DNA from: Candidatus Eiseniibacteriota bacterium | Lineage (GTDB): Bacteria; Eisenbacteria; RBG-16-71-46 | DNA length: 64,000 nucleotides | Direction: 5' to 3' | Assembly (NCBI GenBank): GCA_016710095.1 | Contig: JADJLL010000015.1 | Coordinates: 1 to 64,000 of the forward strand | Part shown: in pieces, positions 48,366 to 57,698 of the stretch | How the letters are laid out: the number at the start of each line of letters is the position of its first letter | Numbering within the stretch: position 1 is the stretch's first letter | Translations under genes and position numbers: made by a program | Notes under the pieces: model-generated | What the model was told of the DNA's origin: nothing | The model's input: only the letters and a program-made list of their open reading frames with translations | Database searches by the model: none

Positions 48366-50150
48366 CTAATTGCTCAGCGATTTCAATCCCTTGTTGGCAT
48401 CCGCGTTGGACGGGTCCAGCGCCAGCACCCGGCGATAGGTCTCGATCGCCTTCGCCTTGTTGCCCGAGTTCTGGTAGCCCTGCGCCAGCCAGACCAGGGT
48501 CGAAACGTCCCTGTCGTTGATGGCCAGCGACTGCTCGAGCAGGGACGTGGCCCGCCCCCATTCCTTCCGCATCAGGGAGTGGTACCCCATCTGCTGGAAG
48601 GCGATTGCCGCGTTCTTGCTCGTGGAGTCCAACTCGGTGCACCGGTTGAACGACTCCATGGCCATCTCGGTCGAATCCGGGATGCCAGAGAGCACGACGC
48701 CCAACCAGAAATGCCTGTCCGCCTTGTTCGGAGCGATCGCCACCGACTGCCGGAGTGCTGCCACGGCTTCCGGAAGCTGCTTCATCTCCTTGTAGGACAA
48801 GCCCATGTAGTAGTAAGCCTCGTCCGAGTTCGGGTCAAGGGCGATTCGGCGCGACATGGCGGAGATCGTGCCGGGAAAGTCCTTGAGACGGAACTTGAGC
48901 TTGCCCAGCTCCTGCATCGCGAAACGGGCCTCGGACGTCGTCGAATCCTTGGCGATCATCCCCTGGTAGACCGAGTCGGCCGCGCCGATGTTGCCCAGCA
49001 GCGCGTGCACCTGACCGATCTTGAAGAGGTCCTGCGTGTTCGGGTCGCCCTTGCCGTAGGCCTCGATCGCCTTCGCCCACTCCTTGTTGTCCACGTAGGC
49101 GCGGCCGAGCACCGTGTACATGTCCTTGGACTTCTCCCCCAGCTCCGCGGCCTTGCTCATGGCGGCGATCGCCTCGGGCTTCATCTTCAGGTAGTAGAGG
49201 TCCTGCCCGTAGTACGACCAGCCGCGGGCGTCGTTCGGCATCAGCTGCGTGTACTTCTCGAGGTACGGCTTCGCCTCGGCGTAGCGGCGCGGATCCGCGG
49301 CTCCCGACAGGTAGTAGAGCTTGCCCAGCGAGAACTGGCCGGGGGCGAACTCGCCGTCGCGCTGCGTGACCCAGCGGAACGCCTCGAGCGCGTCGTTGTA
49401 GCGCTGGTCGAAGTAGAGCGCCTGGCCGAGCGCGTGCCGCAGCTCGACGTCGGACGAATCCAGCTCGACGGCCTTCTGGTAGGACGGAATGGCGAGCGAG
49501 CCGATGCCGCGCTTGAGGTAGAAGTCACCGAGCGCACGGTTCGTGAGCGGGCTCTCCGGCGCGGCCTGCTGCGCCTGCGTGAAATAGATGCCGGCGTCGC
49601 GCAGCGAATCGCGCGCGAGCTCGACGTTGCCGTGCGCCACGAGGAACGCCGGACGCCACTTGACGCCCCAGTTCAGGCCGGGCGCGAGCGACGCGATGGC
49701 CTCGGGGTACTGCTTCAGCTCACGCAGGCAGTCCCCGAGCGCCAGCTGCGCCTCGGGGAACTTGCGGTCGATCTCGACCGCGCGGCGGTAGAGGTCCACG
49801 GCCGCCTGCAGGTTGCCGGCGTGACGCTGCACCTCGCCGAGGCCGAACCACGCCATGGCGAGATTGCCGTCCATCTTGCGCGCGAGTTCGAAGGAGGCGT
49901 TCGCCTTCTCGTACTCGTGACGCTTGAGCTGCACGAGGCCCACGCCCGCGGGACCGTCCGCGAACCCCTGCGAGGCCACCTTTTCGAACAGCTGCTGCGC
50001 GGCGTCGAGCTGACCGCCGGCGAGCGCGGCACGGGCGTCCTTGAGGTCGTCCGCGAGCGCGGGAAGCGCGCAAGCCGCCATCAGCGCGGCACACATCACG
50101 ACGCGGCGCAGCGTGGTTCCGAAGGCGAGATTACCGTGGGTGCGGTTCAT
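48366..50150 (-). CDS. Periplasmic tetratricopeptide-repeat protein
   Basis: 594 residues with signal peptide (VVMCAALMAACALPALA) and at least ten TPR units, such as LAMAWFGLGEVQRHAGNLQAA, VELRHALGQALYFDQRYNDA, EAYYYMGLSYKEMKQLPEA and LVWLAQGYQNSGNKAKA. AGGAG precedes ATG 50150. It probably scaffolds an envelope complex; in other FCB genomes I recall a TPR gene and a PstS-like gene beside ExbB-ExbD-TonB, which supports a shared role. Confidence 0.9.
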   Translation of the reverse strand: MNRTHGNLAFGTTLRRVVMCAALMAACALPALADDLKDARAALAGGQLDAAQQLFEKVASQGFADGPAGVGLVQLKRHEYEKANASFELARKMDGNLAMAWFGLGEVQRHAGNLQAAVDLYRRAVEIDRKFPEAQLALGDCLRELKQYPEAIASLAPGLNWGVKWRPAFLVAHGNVELARDSLRDAGIYFTQAQQAAPESPLTNRALGDFYLKRGIGSLAIPSYQKAVELDSSDVELRHALGQALYFDQRYNDALEAFRWVTQRDGEFAPGQFSLGKLYYLSGAADPRRYAEAKPYLEKYTQLMPNDARGWSYYGQDLYYLKMKPEAIAAMSKAAELGEKSKDMYTVLGRAYVDNKEWAKAIEAYGKGDPNTQDLFKIGQVHALLGNIGAADSVYQGMIAKDSTTSEARFAMQELGKLKFRLKDFPGTISAMSRRIALDPNSDEAYYYMGLSYKEMKQLPEAVAALRQSVAIAPNKADRHFWLGVVLSGIPDSTEMAMESFNRCTELDSTSKNAAIAFQQMGYHSLMRKEWGRATSLLEQSLAINDRDVSTLVWLAQGYQNSGNKAKAIETYRRVLALDPSNADANKGLKSLSN

Positions 50151-50178
50151 GGGCTCCTGTCGAGTGCTCCTCGTCGTC

Positions 50179-51116
50179 CTAGTGACTGCCCAACATGGGG
50201 GAGCGTCTGGCGAAGCGGACCGGCACCGTCGTGGGCACCGCCCCGCCTCGTACACCAACTTCTGTCCGTCACGGGTCGAAACGAAGGTGATCAACCCGCC
50301 CGAAAGCATGGGGCCCTTCGTGCGGAGGTACATGTTGTAGTTGCGGACCAGCGGATACTCTCCCTTGTACACCTTCTCCGCGTCGGCATTCCAGTCGGGG
50401 AGCCCCCTCAGGGCAGAAACTCGCAGTCTCCTGACGCCCTGCTCGGAAGAAGCCATGGAAACCATCCCGATGGCGCCCGGCGAACGGCGCACGCGCTCGA
50501 GCACCGCGGAGTCGGAGGATGCCCGGAACGCCGGCGACGTGGGCGACGCCCCGCCGAGCACGCGCTGGCAGAAGGACATCATCAGGTCGCCGTTCGCGTC
50601 CTGGACGATCGGCTCGATCGCCCCGCCCTTCACGTGCAGCTCGCTCCACCCGTGGAGCTGGTCGCTGTAGATCCGGTGCAGGTCGTCCACCGAGATGGAC
50701 TCCAGCAGGTTCGAGGGGTGCACCACGATACAGATCCCGTCGCGAGCGAAGCGGTAGCCCTCGATCTCCATGCCCCCTTCGACCTGGACCGTGCGCTCCT
50801 CGGGCTCGAGCTCGCGCGCGACCACCGCCAGGTCGGCCCGCTGGGAAAGCAGGTCGCTGACGGCTTCGCGCGAAGTGCCGACGCGCAGGGTGAAATGGGC
50901 TTCCGGGTACATTTTCGTGAACGCCTCGACTTGTCGTTCCACCATCGTCCGCAGTTCGGGGACCACGACGATCTGGATACGCCCGCTGGTCTGGGAGTCT
51001 TCCACCCGGCCGGTGTTCGCGGGGGGCTTGGCGCCGCATCCGGGGAGCACCCCGAGGGCAAGCACGAGCAAGAGCGAAACCGGGAAGAGAGAAAGACTTC
51101 CGGCGCTCCGGTTCAC
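50179..51116 (-). CDS. PstS-like phosphate-type substrate-binding lipoprotein, one frameshift near the end
   Basis: A lipoprotein signal (SLLLVLALGVLPGC) leads to a periplasmic-binding fold: IQIVVVPELRTMVERQVEAF, GTSREAVSDLLSQRADLAVV, ISVDDLHRIYSDQLHGWSEL, SFCQRVLGG and LSGGLITFVSTRDGQKLVYE. These match PstS-family proteins. One base is missing near 50240; the corrected end reads AVPTTVPVRFARRSPMLGSH with TAG at 50181-50179. An ATG at 51152 is in frame but lies inside the predicted -35 box, so I prefer GTG 51116, which also gives a normal signal peptide. No pstCAB genes are present, so a sensing or TonB-linked role is likely. Confidence 0.82.
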
Positions 51117-51127
51117 GAAGTGCGCGA

Positions 51128-51157
51128 AGCTTATGAAGGCGCGGGGGCGCATGTCAA
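51128..51157 (-). promoter_or_regulatory. Promoter of the PstS-TPR-STAS run
   Basis: Minus strand TTGACA (51157-51152, consensus), an 18-base spacer and TAAGCT (51133-51128), just after the asnS stop. Transcription would begin near 51121. Confidence 0.6.
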
Positions 51158-51177
51158 TCGGAAGCTCGAGCTTTCCG

Positions 51178-52497
51178 TCAGGGCGCGAGGCGGTAGAGCA
51201 TGCGCGGGAAGGCGATGCTCTCCCGCACGTGGTCCAGTCCGGCGATCCAGGCCAGCGTGCGCTCGACGCCGATCCCGAATCCGGCGTGGGGCACCGAGCC
51301 GTAGCGGCGCAGGTCCTTGTACCACTCGAACGCCTCCTGCGGCAGGCCGTGCTCGTCGATCCGGGCGGTGAGCAGGTCGAGCGAGGACATGCGCTGTCCT
51401 CCCCCGATGATCTCGCCGTAGCCCTCGGGCGCGAGGCAGTCGCAGGAAAGGCTGAGCTTCGGGTTCACCGGGTCCGGCTCCATGTAGAAGGCCTTCACCG
51501 CCGCCGGGTAGTTCGTCACGAAGATCGGCGTGTCGTAGCGGTTCGAAAGCTCGGTCTCGTCGGGCGCGCCGAAGTCGTTGCCGTACTCGAACGGGATTCC
51601 CGCCTCGTGCAGCATCTTCACGGCGTCGTCGTAGTGGATGCGCGGGAACGGCCCGACGACCTTCTCGAGCTTGCTCGTGTCGCGCTCGCACACCTTGAGG
51701 TCCTCGGCGCGCGCTTCGAGCACGCGGCCGACCGTGTAGCAAAGAAGGCGCTCTTCCAGCGCGATGACGTCCTGCAGCGTGCCGAACGCCCACTCGGGCT
51801 CCATCATCCAGAACTCGATGAGGTGGCGGCGCGTCTTGCTCTTTTCCGCGCGGAACGCGGGTCCGAAGCAGTACACGCGGCCGAACGCCATCGCCGCGGC
51901 TTCCATGTAGAGCTGGCCGCTCTGCGTGAGGTAGGCCTTGTCCTCGAAGTACTGCGTCTCGAAGAGATTCGTCGTGCCTTCGCACGCACTCGGAGTGAAC
52001 ACCGGCGCGTCCACGAGCAGGAAGTCCTCGCGGTTCATGAAGTCACGGAACGCGGAGATGATCTCGGCGCGAATGCGCAGCACCGACTGCTGCCGGTTCG
52101 ACCGCAGCCAGAGATGGCGGTGGTCCATGAGGAAGTCCACGCCGTGTTCCTTGGGCGTGATCGGGTACTCGTGCGCGACGGAGACGACGTCGACCGACTG
52201 CAGCCCAAGTTCGACGCCGCCGACCTGGCGGGTGTCGGTCTTCACGAGCCCGCGGACGATCACGGCCGACTCGGTCGTGAGCTGCGCGGTGGCATCCCAC
52301 TGCTCGGGCGAAAGGTCCTTCACGCCGGCGACGCACTGGATGCTGCCGCTGCCGTCCCGGATGACGAGGAACTGGACCTTGCCGCTGGAGCGCCGGTGCG
52401 TGACCCAGCCACGGATCTCGACCTGCTGCCCGACGTGGCTCCCCGCCTCCCGGATTCGCACCCAGGGCAGGGCCGTTGCCGCCTGTTCTTCGCTCAT
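51178..52497 (-). CDS. asnS: Asparaginyl-tRNA synthetase
   Basis: Class IIb synthetase, 439 residues. The N-terminal OB anticodon domain ([20 protein letters not shown]) is followed by [13 protein letters not shown]; class II motif 2 is [19 protein letters not shown] and motif 3 [17 protein letters not shown]. The region [20 protein letters not shown] favours AsnRS over AspRS. A consensus promoter lies 150 bases upstream, leaving a leader of about 145 bases. Confidence 0.95.
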   Translation of the reverse strand: MSEEQAATALPWVRIREAGSHVGQQVEIRGWVTHRRSSGKVQFLVIRDGSGSIQCVAGVKDLSPEQWDATAQLTTESAVIVRGLVKTDTRQVGGVELGLQSVDVVSVAHEYPITPKEHGVDFLMDHRHLWLRSNRQQSVLRIRAEIISAFRDFMNREDFLLVDAPVFTPSACEGTTNLFETQYFEDKAYLTQSGQLYMEAAAMAFGRVYCFGPAFRAEKSKTRRHLIEFWMMEPEWAFGTLQDVIALEERLLCYTVGRVLEARAEDLKVCERDTSKLEKVVGPFPRIHYDDAVKMLHEAGIPFEYGNDFGAPDETELSNRYDTPIFVTNYPAAVKAFYMEPDPVNPKLSLSCDCLAPEGYGEIIGGGQRMSSLDLLTARIDEHGLPQEAFEWYKDLRRYGSVPHAGFGIGVERTLAWIAGLDHVRESIAFPRMLYRLAP

Positions 52498-52677
52498 CAG
52501 AGTTCTCCCGGGGCCCGAAGGCCCAAGAAATACGCCCCGTTCCGGCGACGGTACCCGGCCCGAGGGGCCGAGGCGCTGCCTGAAACCGGGGCGGACTTTG
52601 TCTCAAGGGGCGGTGCGCAACCGCCGATAACGCCGTCGTTCGCGCCGCAAGTTAGGAGCGCCCACACGGAGTGTCAA
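52498..52677 (-). promoter_or_regulatory. asnS promoter and leader
   Basis: Minus strand TTGACA (52677-52672), a 17-base spacer and TAACTT (52654-52649) form a near-consensus promoter. The transcript would start near 52642 and carry a ~145-base leader with GC-rich hairpins (for example around GGGCCTTCGGGCCC near 52515). I see no convincing T-box consensus. Confidence 0.65.
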
Positions 52678-52681
52678 GGGA

Positions 52682-54715
52682 ATGCGCCTCTGGCCGATTT
52701 CACGTCATGGAGTGCTGAAGCCCGCACCGCGGTTGCCCGCGGGCGTGCCATGGATCGCGCGTGAACGCCGTGGCGCTCCGCGCCGAACCGGCCTTCTCTC
52801 GCGCCTGACGCTCTCCGCGGTACTCACGCTCTCGCTCAACGTCGTCGCGACGGGCGCCGAGCGCGCTCCGGCGCGCGCCACCCACGCCCCGACCGCGCCC
52901 GTCGTCACGATTCCCGCCGACCTGCGGAGCGTTTCGGACTGGGTGACCTACAAGCAGGCGGGCCACCTGCCCTCGCTGCCCACCGAAGCACGGCTGTTCT
53001 ATCGCCGAGGGCTGATGGCCAAGCAGGCCGGTCAGGACGACCAGGCGCTCCTCAACGTCCGTGGCGCCGCCGAACTCGATCCCGCCTTCGTCGCCCCGCA
53101 CCTGACGCTCGCGGCGTGGATGCTCGTGCGCGATCCCAGCCAGGCGCTGCAGGAGTACGGCACCGCGCTCGCGAACACGCGCCAGGATTTCGGCCTCCAG
53201 CTGTCCATGGCCGCGAACCTGTTCATCCTGCTCTTCCAGGCGCTCTTCGCCGGCCTGACGCTCACCGCGCTGTTCGTCGTCTGGACGCGCCGTCACGAAC
53301 TGCTGCACCCGGTGCGCGAAGCGCTCGGGCGCTTCGGCTCGCCCGCCGGCGCGCGCTGGTGGAGTCTCGCCATCCTCGTGCTGCCGTTCCTCGCCGGCTA
53401 CGGCCTCACGCTGCCCGCGATCGCCATGCTCGGCCTTCTCTGGCCGGTCGCCCGCGTCCGCGAGCGCGCGCTGTTCGTCACGCTCACCACCTTCGCGCTC
53501 ACCACGCCGCTCGCGCTGGGCATGCTCGAGCGCCTCGCGCTGCCCATGTACGAGCAGGCGGGTCCCTACTACGGCGTGCCGACGCTCGAGAACTCCGGCT
53601 GGTCGCCGCAGCGCCAGGCGCGGCTCGCCCAGATCGCCGAGAAGAACCCGGACAACGCGCTCGTGCAGTTCGGCCTCGCGTGGATGGCGCGGCGCGGCGG
53701 CGACCTCGCCGTCGCCGAACAGTCCTACCGCCGCACGCTCCAGCTGTGGCCGGACGACGCCCGCACGCTCAACAATCTCGGCAACGTGCTCGCGATGCAG
53801 GGCCGCGCGCCGGAGGCGCTCGAAACCTACGAGCGCAGCGCGTCCTCGGACCCGACGAACGCCGCGGCCTTCTTCAACGCCTCGCAGATCCACACCCAGC
53901 GCTTCGAATACGCCCAGGCGTCCGACGCGCTCGGCAGGGCGAACGCGCTCAACTTCGAACTCGTGAAGCGCTACCAGTCCCAGGCCACGAGCGACGGTCT
54001 CCTGCCGCTCGCCGACGTGTGGCTGTCGCCCACGCTCTTCTGGAAGGCGCTGCGCGACGCGCCCACTCCGCGCGACCTGCACGGTTCGCTTCCGACCGGG
54101 CTGCGCAACCTCCACGAAGCGTCGGGCTGGCCGTTCAGCATCCTCGCGCTCGTGCTCGCACTCGCCGGCGTCGCCTTCGGCATCGGGCAGTTCCGCCACC
54201 TCCCGCTTCGCGCGTGCAGCAACTGCGGCACCGTCGTCTGCCGCCGCTGCGCCGAACGCCGCCGTGAACACGCGCTCTGCCCCGCCTGCGCGCAGGTCGA
54301 ATCCGAAGCCGAAACGCACGAGTTCTCGCGCGTGCTGCTCCTGCGTCAGCGCAACAAGCTCGCGCGCCGCGACCAGCTCGCGCGCACCGCGCTCGCCGCG
54401 CTGCTCCCCGGCTACGGCATCGTCTCGCACCGTCACGTCTTCCGCCCGGTGATCCTGATCGCCGTCACGTACGTGCTGGTCCGGCTCGCGTTCGGCTACG
54501 TGATGCCGTTCTCGCTGGAGCCGCGCCTCACGCTTCCGGGCCAGGAAGTGCCGATGGCGTTGCTGCTCGGCGGACTGCTGTTCGTGTACGCGAGCTCGCT
54601 GCTCGGGTACCTGCACCTGAACTCTCGCGAAGAATCGCGGCAGGCGGCGCTCAACGCCGGCATGCGTGGCCGCATCACCCAGTCCACCCGGCGCTCCAGC
54701 GCCAACGCGGCTTAG
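52682..54715 (+). CDS. Membrane protein with TPR repeats and a double-CxxC zinc ribbon
   Basis: 677 residues. After an N-terminal helix come TPR-like repeats (EARLFYRRGLMAKQAGQDDQA), four membrane segments (LFILLFQALFAGLTLTALFVV, WSLAILVLPFLAGYGLTLPA, etc.), more TPRs (ARTLNNLGNVLAMQGRAPEA), a helix (FSILALVLALAGVAFGIGQF), then CSNCGTVVCRRCAERRREHALCPAC in part: three CxxC pairs near residue 505-530 forming a zinc ribbon or treble clef. Two C-terminal helices follow. I know no function. It shares a transcript with the DUF4388 gene six bases downstream. Opposite in strand to everything else here. Confidence 0.85.
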   Translation: MRLWPISRHGVLKPAPRLPAGVPWIARERRGAPRRTGLLSRLTLSAVLTLSLNVVATGAERAPARATHAPTAPVVTIPADLRSVSDWVTYKQAGHLPSLPTEARLFYRRGLMAKQAGQDDQALLNVRGAAELDPAFVAPHLTLAAWMLVRDPSQALQEYGTALANTRQDFGLQLSMAANLFILLFQALFAGLTLTALFVVWTRRHELLHPVREALGRFGSPAGARWWSLAILVLPFLAGYGLTLPAIAMLGLLWPVARVRERALFVTLTTFALTTPLALGMLERLALPMYEQAGPYYGVPTLENSGWSPQRQARLAQIAEKNPDNALVQFGLAWMARRGGDLAVAEQSYRRTLQLWPDDARTLNNLGNVLAMQGRAPEALETYERSASSDPTNAAAFFNASQIHTQRFEYAQASDALGRANALNFELVKRYQSQATSDGLLPLADVWLSPTLFWKALRDAPTPRDLHGSLPTGLRNLHEASGWPFSILALVLALAGVAFGIGQFRHLPLRACSNCGTVVCRRCAERRREHALCPACAQVESEAETHEFSRVLLLRQRNKLARRDQLARTALAALLPGYGIVSHRHVFRPVILIAVTYVLVRLAFGYVMPFSLEPRLTLPGQEVPMALLLGGLLFVYASSLLGYLHLNSREESRQAALNAGMRGRITQSTRRSSANAA

Positions 54716-54721
54716 GACACC

Positions 54722-55807
54722 ATGGCTCTTCAGGGCAATCTCCGCGACTTCTCGGCCACCGAGATCCTGCAGCTCATCGCCTCGCAGAAGAAGTCGGGCT
54801 GCCTGGCGCTCGAGTGGAACACCGAACGCGCCTTCATCTGGGTGCACGACGGCCGCGTCGTTTCCACGCGCCAGCCCGGCCACAGCAAGGACGATCCGCT
54901 TCTCGCCTTCCTGCGGGCGACCAAGCGGCTCTCGGACGAACAGATCCGCGGCATCCTCACGATCCAGCGCGAGTCGAACCGCGACCTCGAGGACCTGCTC
55001 GTCAACGGCCGCTACCTCGATGCCGAGGAGCTCGCGAGCTTCATCGAGCGCCAGATCCTCGACGACCTCATGCGAATCGTGCGCTGGGACAGCGGCATGT
55101 ACCGCTTCGATCCCAACTCGCGCTGGCCGCACTCCCCGCTCGTCCTGCTCAGCATGGAGGGCGTGGTCATCGAGGCCGCGCGCCGCGTGGATGAGCAGAA
55201 GCAGTTCGTCACGGTCTTCCGCGACCCGTACCAGTTGCTCAGCGTGCACGATCTCCCCGACCCCGACGAGCCTCTGTCGGACGAGGAGCGCGACATCTTC
55301 GGCATCATCGACGGCCAGCACACGGTCGCCGAAGTCGTCGAGCTGGCGCCGTTGTCGGAGTACGAAGCGTACGAAGCGCTCAGCCGCATGCTCAACGCGC
55401 GCTGGATCGAGTTCGACGGACGGCGCGATCCCGGCATCGCCCCTCCCGCTCCGCGTCACGAGGCCGAACAGCCGGTCCGCCCGCGAAACGTCTTCGTGCG
55501 CGAACTCGCGATCGCGGCCGCCATCGCCGGCGTCATGGTCGTCCTGCGCTTCATGAGTTCCGTCGCGCCGCTCGAAGCGCGGCCGACCGCGCAGCACGAC
55601 GTCTTCGCCGCCGCGCAGGTCCGCGACCTGCGCTACGCCCTCGATCTCTACCGCCGCGAGCAGGGCGCCTATCCGCGCACGCTGCAGACGCTGGTCGAAG
55701 ACCGCTGGGTGGGCGCCGACCAGGTGCGCATCGCGGGCTACGAAGTCGTGTACCGCGCCGAGTCGAACGGCTCGCGCTACGACCTCGACCTGCGCCCGAC
55801 GCGCTGA
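54722..55807 (+). CDS. DUF4388 (PATAN-like) protein with pseudopilin-like periplasmic tail
   Basis: 361 residues. The N-terminal DUF4388 domain is typical: MALQGNLRDFSATEILQLIA, KSGCLALEWNTERAFIWVHD and GRVVSTRQPG. A second helical region follows (IFGIIDGQHTVAEVVELAPL), then one membrane helix near residue 262 (ELAIAAAIAGVMVVLRFMS). The tail RDLRYALDLYRREQGAYPRTL resembles the GspG/T2SSG pseudopilin core. DUF4388 proteins are linked to gliding, type IV pili and c-di-GMP signalling in deltaproteobacteria; here the role is unknown. Confidence 0.85.
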   Translation: MALQGNLRDFSATEILQLIASQKKSGCLALEWNTERAFIWVHDGRVVSTRQPGHSKDDPLLAFLRATKRLSDEQIRGILTIQRESNRDLEDLLVNGRYLDAEELASFIERQILDDLMRIVRWDSGMYRFDPNSRWPHSPLVLLSMEGVVIEAARRVDEQKQFVTVFRDPYQLLSVHDLPDPDEPLSDEERDIFGIIDGQHTVAEVVELAPLSEYEAYEALSRMLNARWIEFDGRRDPGIAPPAPRHEAEQPVRPRNVFVRELAIAAAIAGVMVVLRFMSSVAPLEARPTAQHDVFAAAQVRDLRYALDLYRREQGAYPRTLQTLVEDRWVGADQVRIAGYEVVYRAESNGSRYDLDLRPTR

Positions 55808-55814
55808 CGCTCGC

Positions 55815-56691
55815 TCAGGCCGTGTCGAGCGCGTCCCGGCTCGCGAGGAACGCCGTCGCGGCCTGAGCCACGCCGTCGAACACGCGGTCGGGCCGGCCGT
55901 ACGGGCTGACGTCCGCCGCCTTCTCCTCCTCCGCGCCGTACCCCGTGCGCACGAGCACGCCCGTGCCGCCCATCGCGCGGCCCATCGCGGCGTCGAGCAG
56001 CTTGTCGCCCACCATCCACGAATGCGCGAGCAGCGCCTGCAGGTCTTCCGCCGCGCGCATCGCGAGCACGGTGCCGGGCTTGCGACAGTCCCTCCGCCAC
56101 GCCGGGCAGCAGTTCGACGCCCTCGGGATCGCTCAGGTAGCCGTGCTCCACGATCAGCGTGCCGTCGCGGTCCACGAAGAACACGGGACGGCGCACGGGG
56201 CCCGCACGACGGGCGAGCGCCCGTTCGCCCGCGCGTTCGAGCAGTTCGGCGTCGGGTGACGACGGCCGTTCCGACGCCGCCTCTCCCGCGTGCCACAGCA
56301 CGAAGCGCTCGAGCGGCAGGTCGCCCGCGCTCACGCGCACGTCTTCGCCCTCGTGCTCCTCGACCAATGCATGCAGCGGCAGGGTGTCCCATCCGAAGCG
56401 CTCGAAGAATCCCCAGCGCTTGAGGTCGGCGGCGCGCAGCGCGAGCAGTCCCGCGTGCGCGTGCCAGCGCCACGCGCGCCACGCGAGCGCGAGCGCCGAG
56501 CGCTCGCCGATCACGAGGTCCGCGTCGCCGGGACGAAGCTCGCGGTCGGTCTCGACGACGCGCATCGCGTCGCAGGCCGGAGCGCCCGCTCCGACCCACG
56601 TCACGGCGTGACCGCGCCGCGCGAGGCCGCAGAGCGCGGAGCGCAGCCGTGAATCCGGGCGCACCGAAGCGCCGTGCACCGCCACTCTCAT
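55815..56691 (-). pseudogene. HAD phosphatase (GmhB-like) fused to an N-terminal domain, with an internal deletion
   Basis: Residues 1-160 form a Rossmann-like domain (RVAVHGASVRPDSRLRSALCG) of glycosyltransferase flavour. A HAD domain then starts at RRPVFFVDRDGTLIVEHGYL, with the nucleophile and acid aspartates in DRDGT. It should continue through motif II and a zinc-binding CxC, but VELLPGVAEGLS jumps directly to CRKPGTVLAMRAAEDLQALL in a different frame, so roughly 70 codons are missing near 56090. The C-terminal part (SWMVGDKLLDAAMGRAMGGTGVLVRTGYG in pieces) is normal. GmhB removes the 7-phosphate of heptose-1,7-bisphosphate, fitting its place after waaF. Confidence 0.75.
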
Positions 56692-57683
56692 GCGATCGCT
56701 CCCTTCGGGTTTCCTTCGAGCGCGCGCCACACGGCCGCGCGCACGTCTTCCATGCGGACGTTTTCGAGACACTCGTACCCGATCGCGCACGTGCGACGGA
56801 AGCACGGCGAACACACGGTCGCGTGCTGCACCACCTGCACGCGCGGCCCCAGCGGCGCGGTCCACGCGCTGCTGGTCGACCCAAACACCACCACGGTCGG
56901 CGCGCCGACGGCGCCCGCGAGGTGCGCCATGCCCGAGTCGTTGCTCACCACGACCGCCGCCGCGGCGCACAGCGCCGCCTGCTGCGGCAGGCTCGTCTTG
57001 CCGGCGAGCGAACGCCCGCCCGCGGCCTGCACGAGCGCCGCGCACGCCTCAGCCTCCCCCGCGCCACCGCACGCGAGCACTTCCAGGCCGCGGGCCGACA
57101 GTTCGCGCGCGAGCGCGATCCAGCGCGGCAGCGGCCAGCGTTTCGCCGGGCCGTACGCCGCGCCGGGCGCGAGCACGGCGAAGCCACCGCGAGCCCCGGC
57201 ACCCTCGGGCAGCGGCGCGCCCGCGAGCCGAAGCGCGGAGACGCCGAGCGCCCCGGCGTCCACGCCGAGCGCGCCGGCGAGCAGCAGGTATTCACGGCCG
57301 AGGTGCAGGTCGCCCCGGGCCGGGCGCCGCACGGCGTGCGTGAGCAACAGGCTGCGCGCGTCGGCGGCGAAGCCGATGCGCGCGCGCGCACCCGCACGCC
57401 ACGCGTGCCACGCGCTCGAGAACGAGGGCGGCAGCACGAGCGCCGCGTCGATCGCGCCGCCGGCGGCCGCACGCACCGCGGCCGGCGCGGCGGGCCAGGG
57501 CAGCGCCGCGTCCCACGCGCGGTCGCCCGCCAACAGTTCGAGCAACGGCGCGGGTCCGGACGCCACGATGCGCGCCGCGGGGAACGCCGCGCGCACCACG
57601 CCCGTCAGGGGTCTCGCCATGAGCGAGTCCCCGAGCCAGTTCGGAAGCCGGAGGAAGACGCGCTCCACGCCTTTCACGTGCAC
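56688..57683 (-). CDS. waaF: ADP-heptose:LPS heptosyltransferase II (GT9)
   Basis: 331 residues from a GTG start. LRLPNWLGDSLMARP at the N-terminus, APGAAYGPAKRWPLPRW and VVSNDSGMAHLAGAVGAPTV in the ADP-heptose-binding half, and a pair of cysteines in CSPCFRRTCAIGYECLENV are typical of WaaF. It adds the second heptose to the inner LPS core. Stop and HAD start overlap (ATGA). The protein is Ala-rich, as expected at this GC content. Confidence 0.92.
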   Translation of the reverse strand: MHVKGVERVFLRLPNWLGDSLMARPLTGVVRAAFPAARIVASGPAPLLELLAGDRAWDAALPWPAAPAAVRAAAGGAIDAALVLPPSFSSAWHAWRAGARARIGFAADARSLLLTHAVRRPARGDLHLGREYLLLAGALGVDAGALGVSALRLAGAPLPEGAGARGGFAVLAPGAAYGPAKRWPLPRWIALARELSARGLEVLACGGAGEAEACAALVQAAGGRSLAGKTSLPQQAALCAAAAVVVSNDSGMAHLAGAVGAPTVVVFGSTSSAWTAPLGPRVQVVQHATVCSPCFRRTCAIGYECLENVRMEDVRAAVWRALEGNPKGAIA

Positions 57684-57698
57684 GTGGAGCGCCGTTTC

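Noticed and set aside
50179..51152. PstS-like gene as part of a phosphate ABC importer
   Set aside because: No pstC, pstA, pstB or phoU nearby; the neighbours are TPR, STAS and ExbB/ExbD/TonB genes.
52498..52642. T-box riboswitch in the asnS leader
   Set aside because: A synthetase gene with a 145-base leader made this attractive, but the conserved T-box antiterminator sequence and a terminator with U-run are absent.
52700..56884. 1394-codon minus-strand open frame opposite the TPR and DUF4388 genes
   Set aside because: Arg/Ala/Glu-rich with no domain, antisense to two convincing plus-strand genes.
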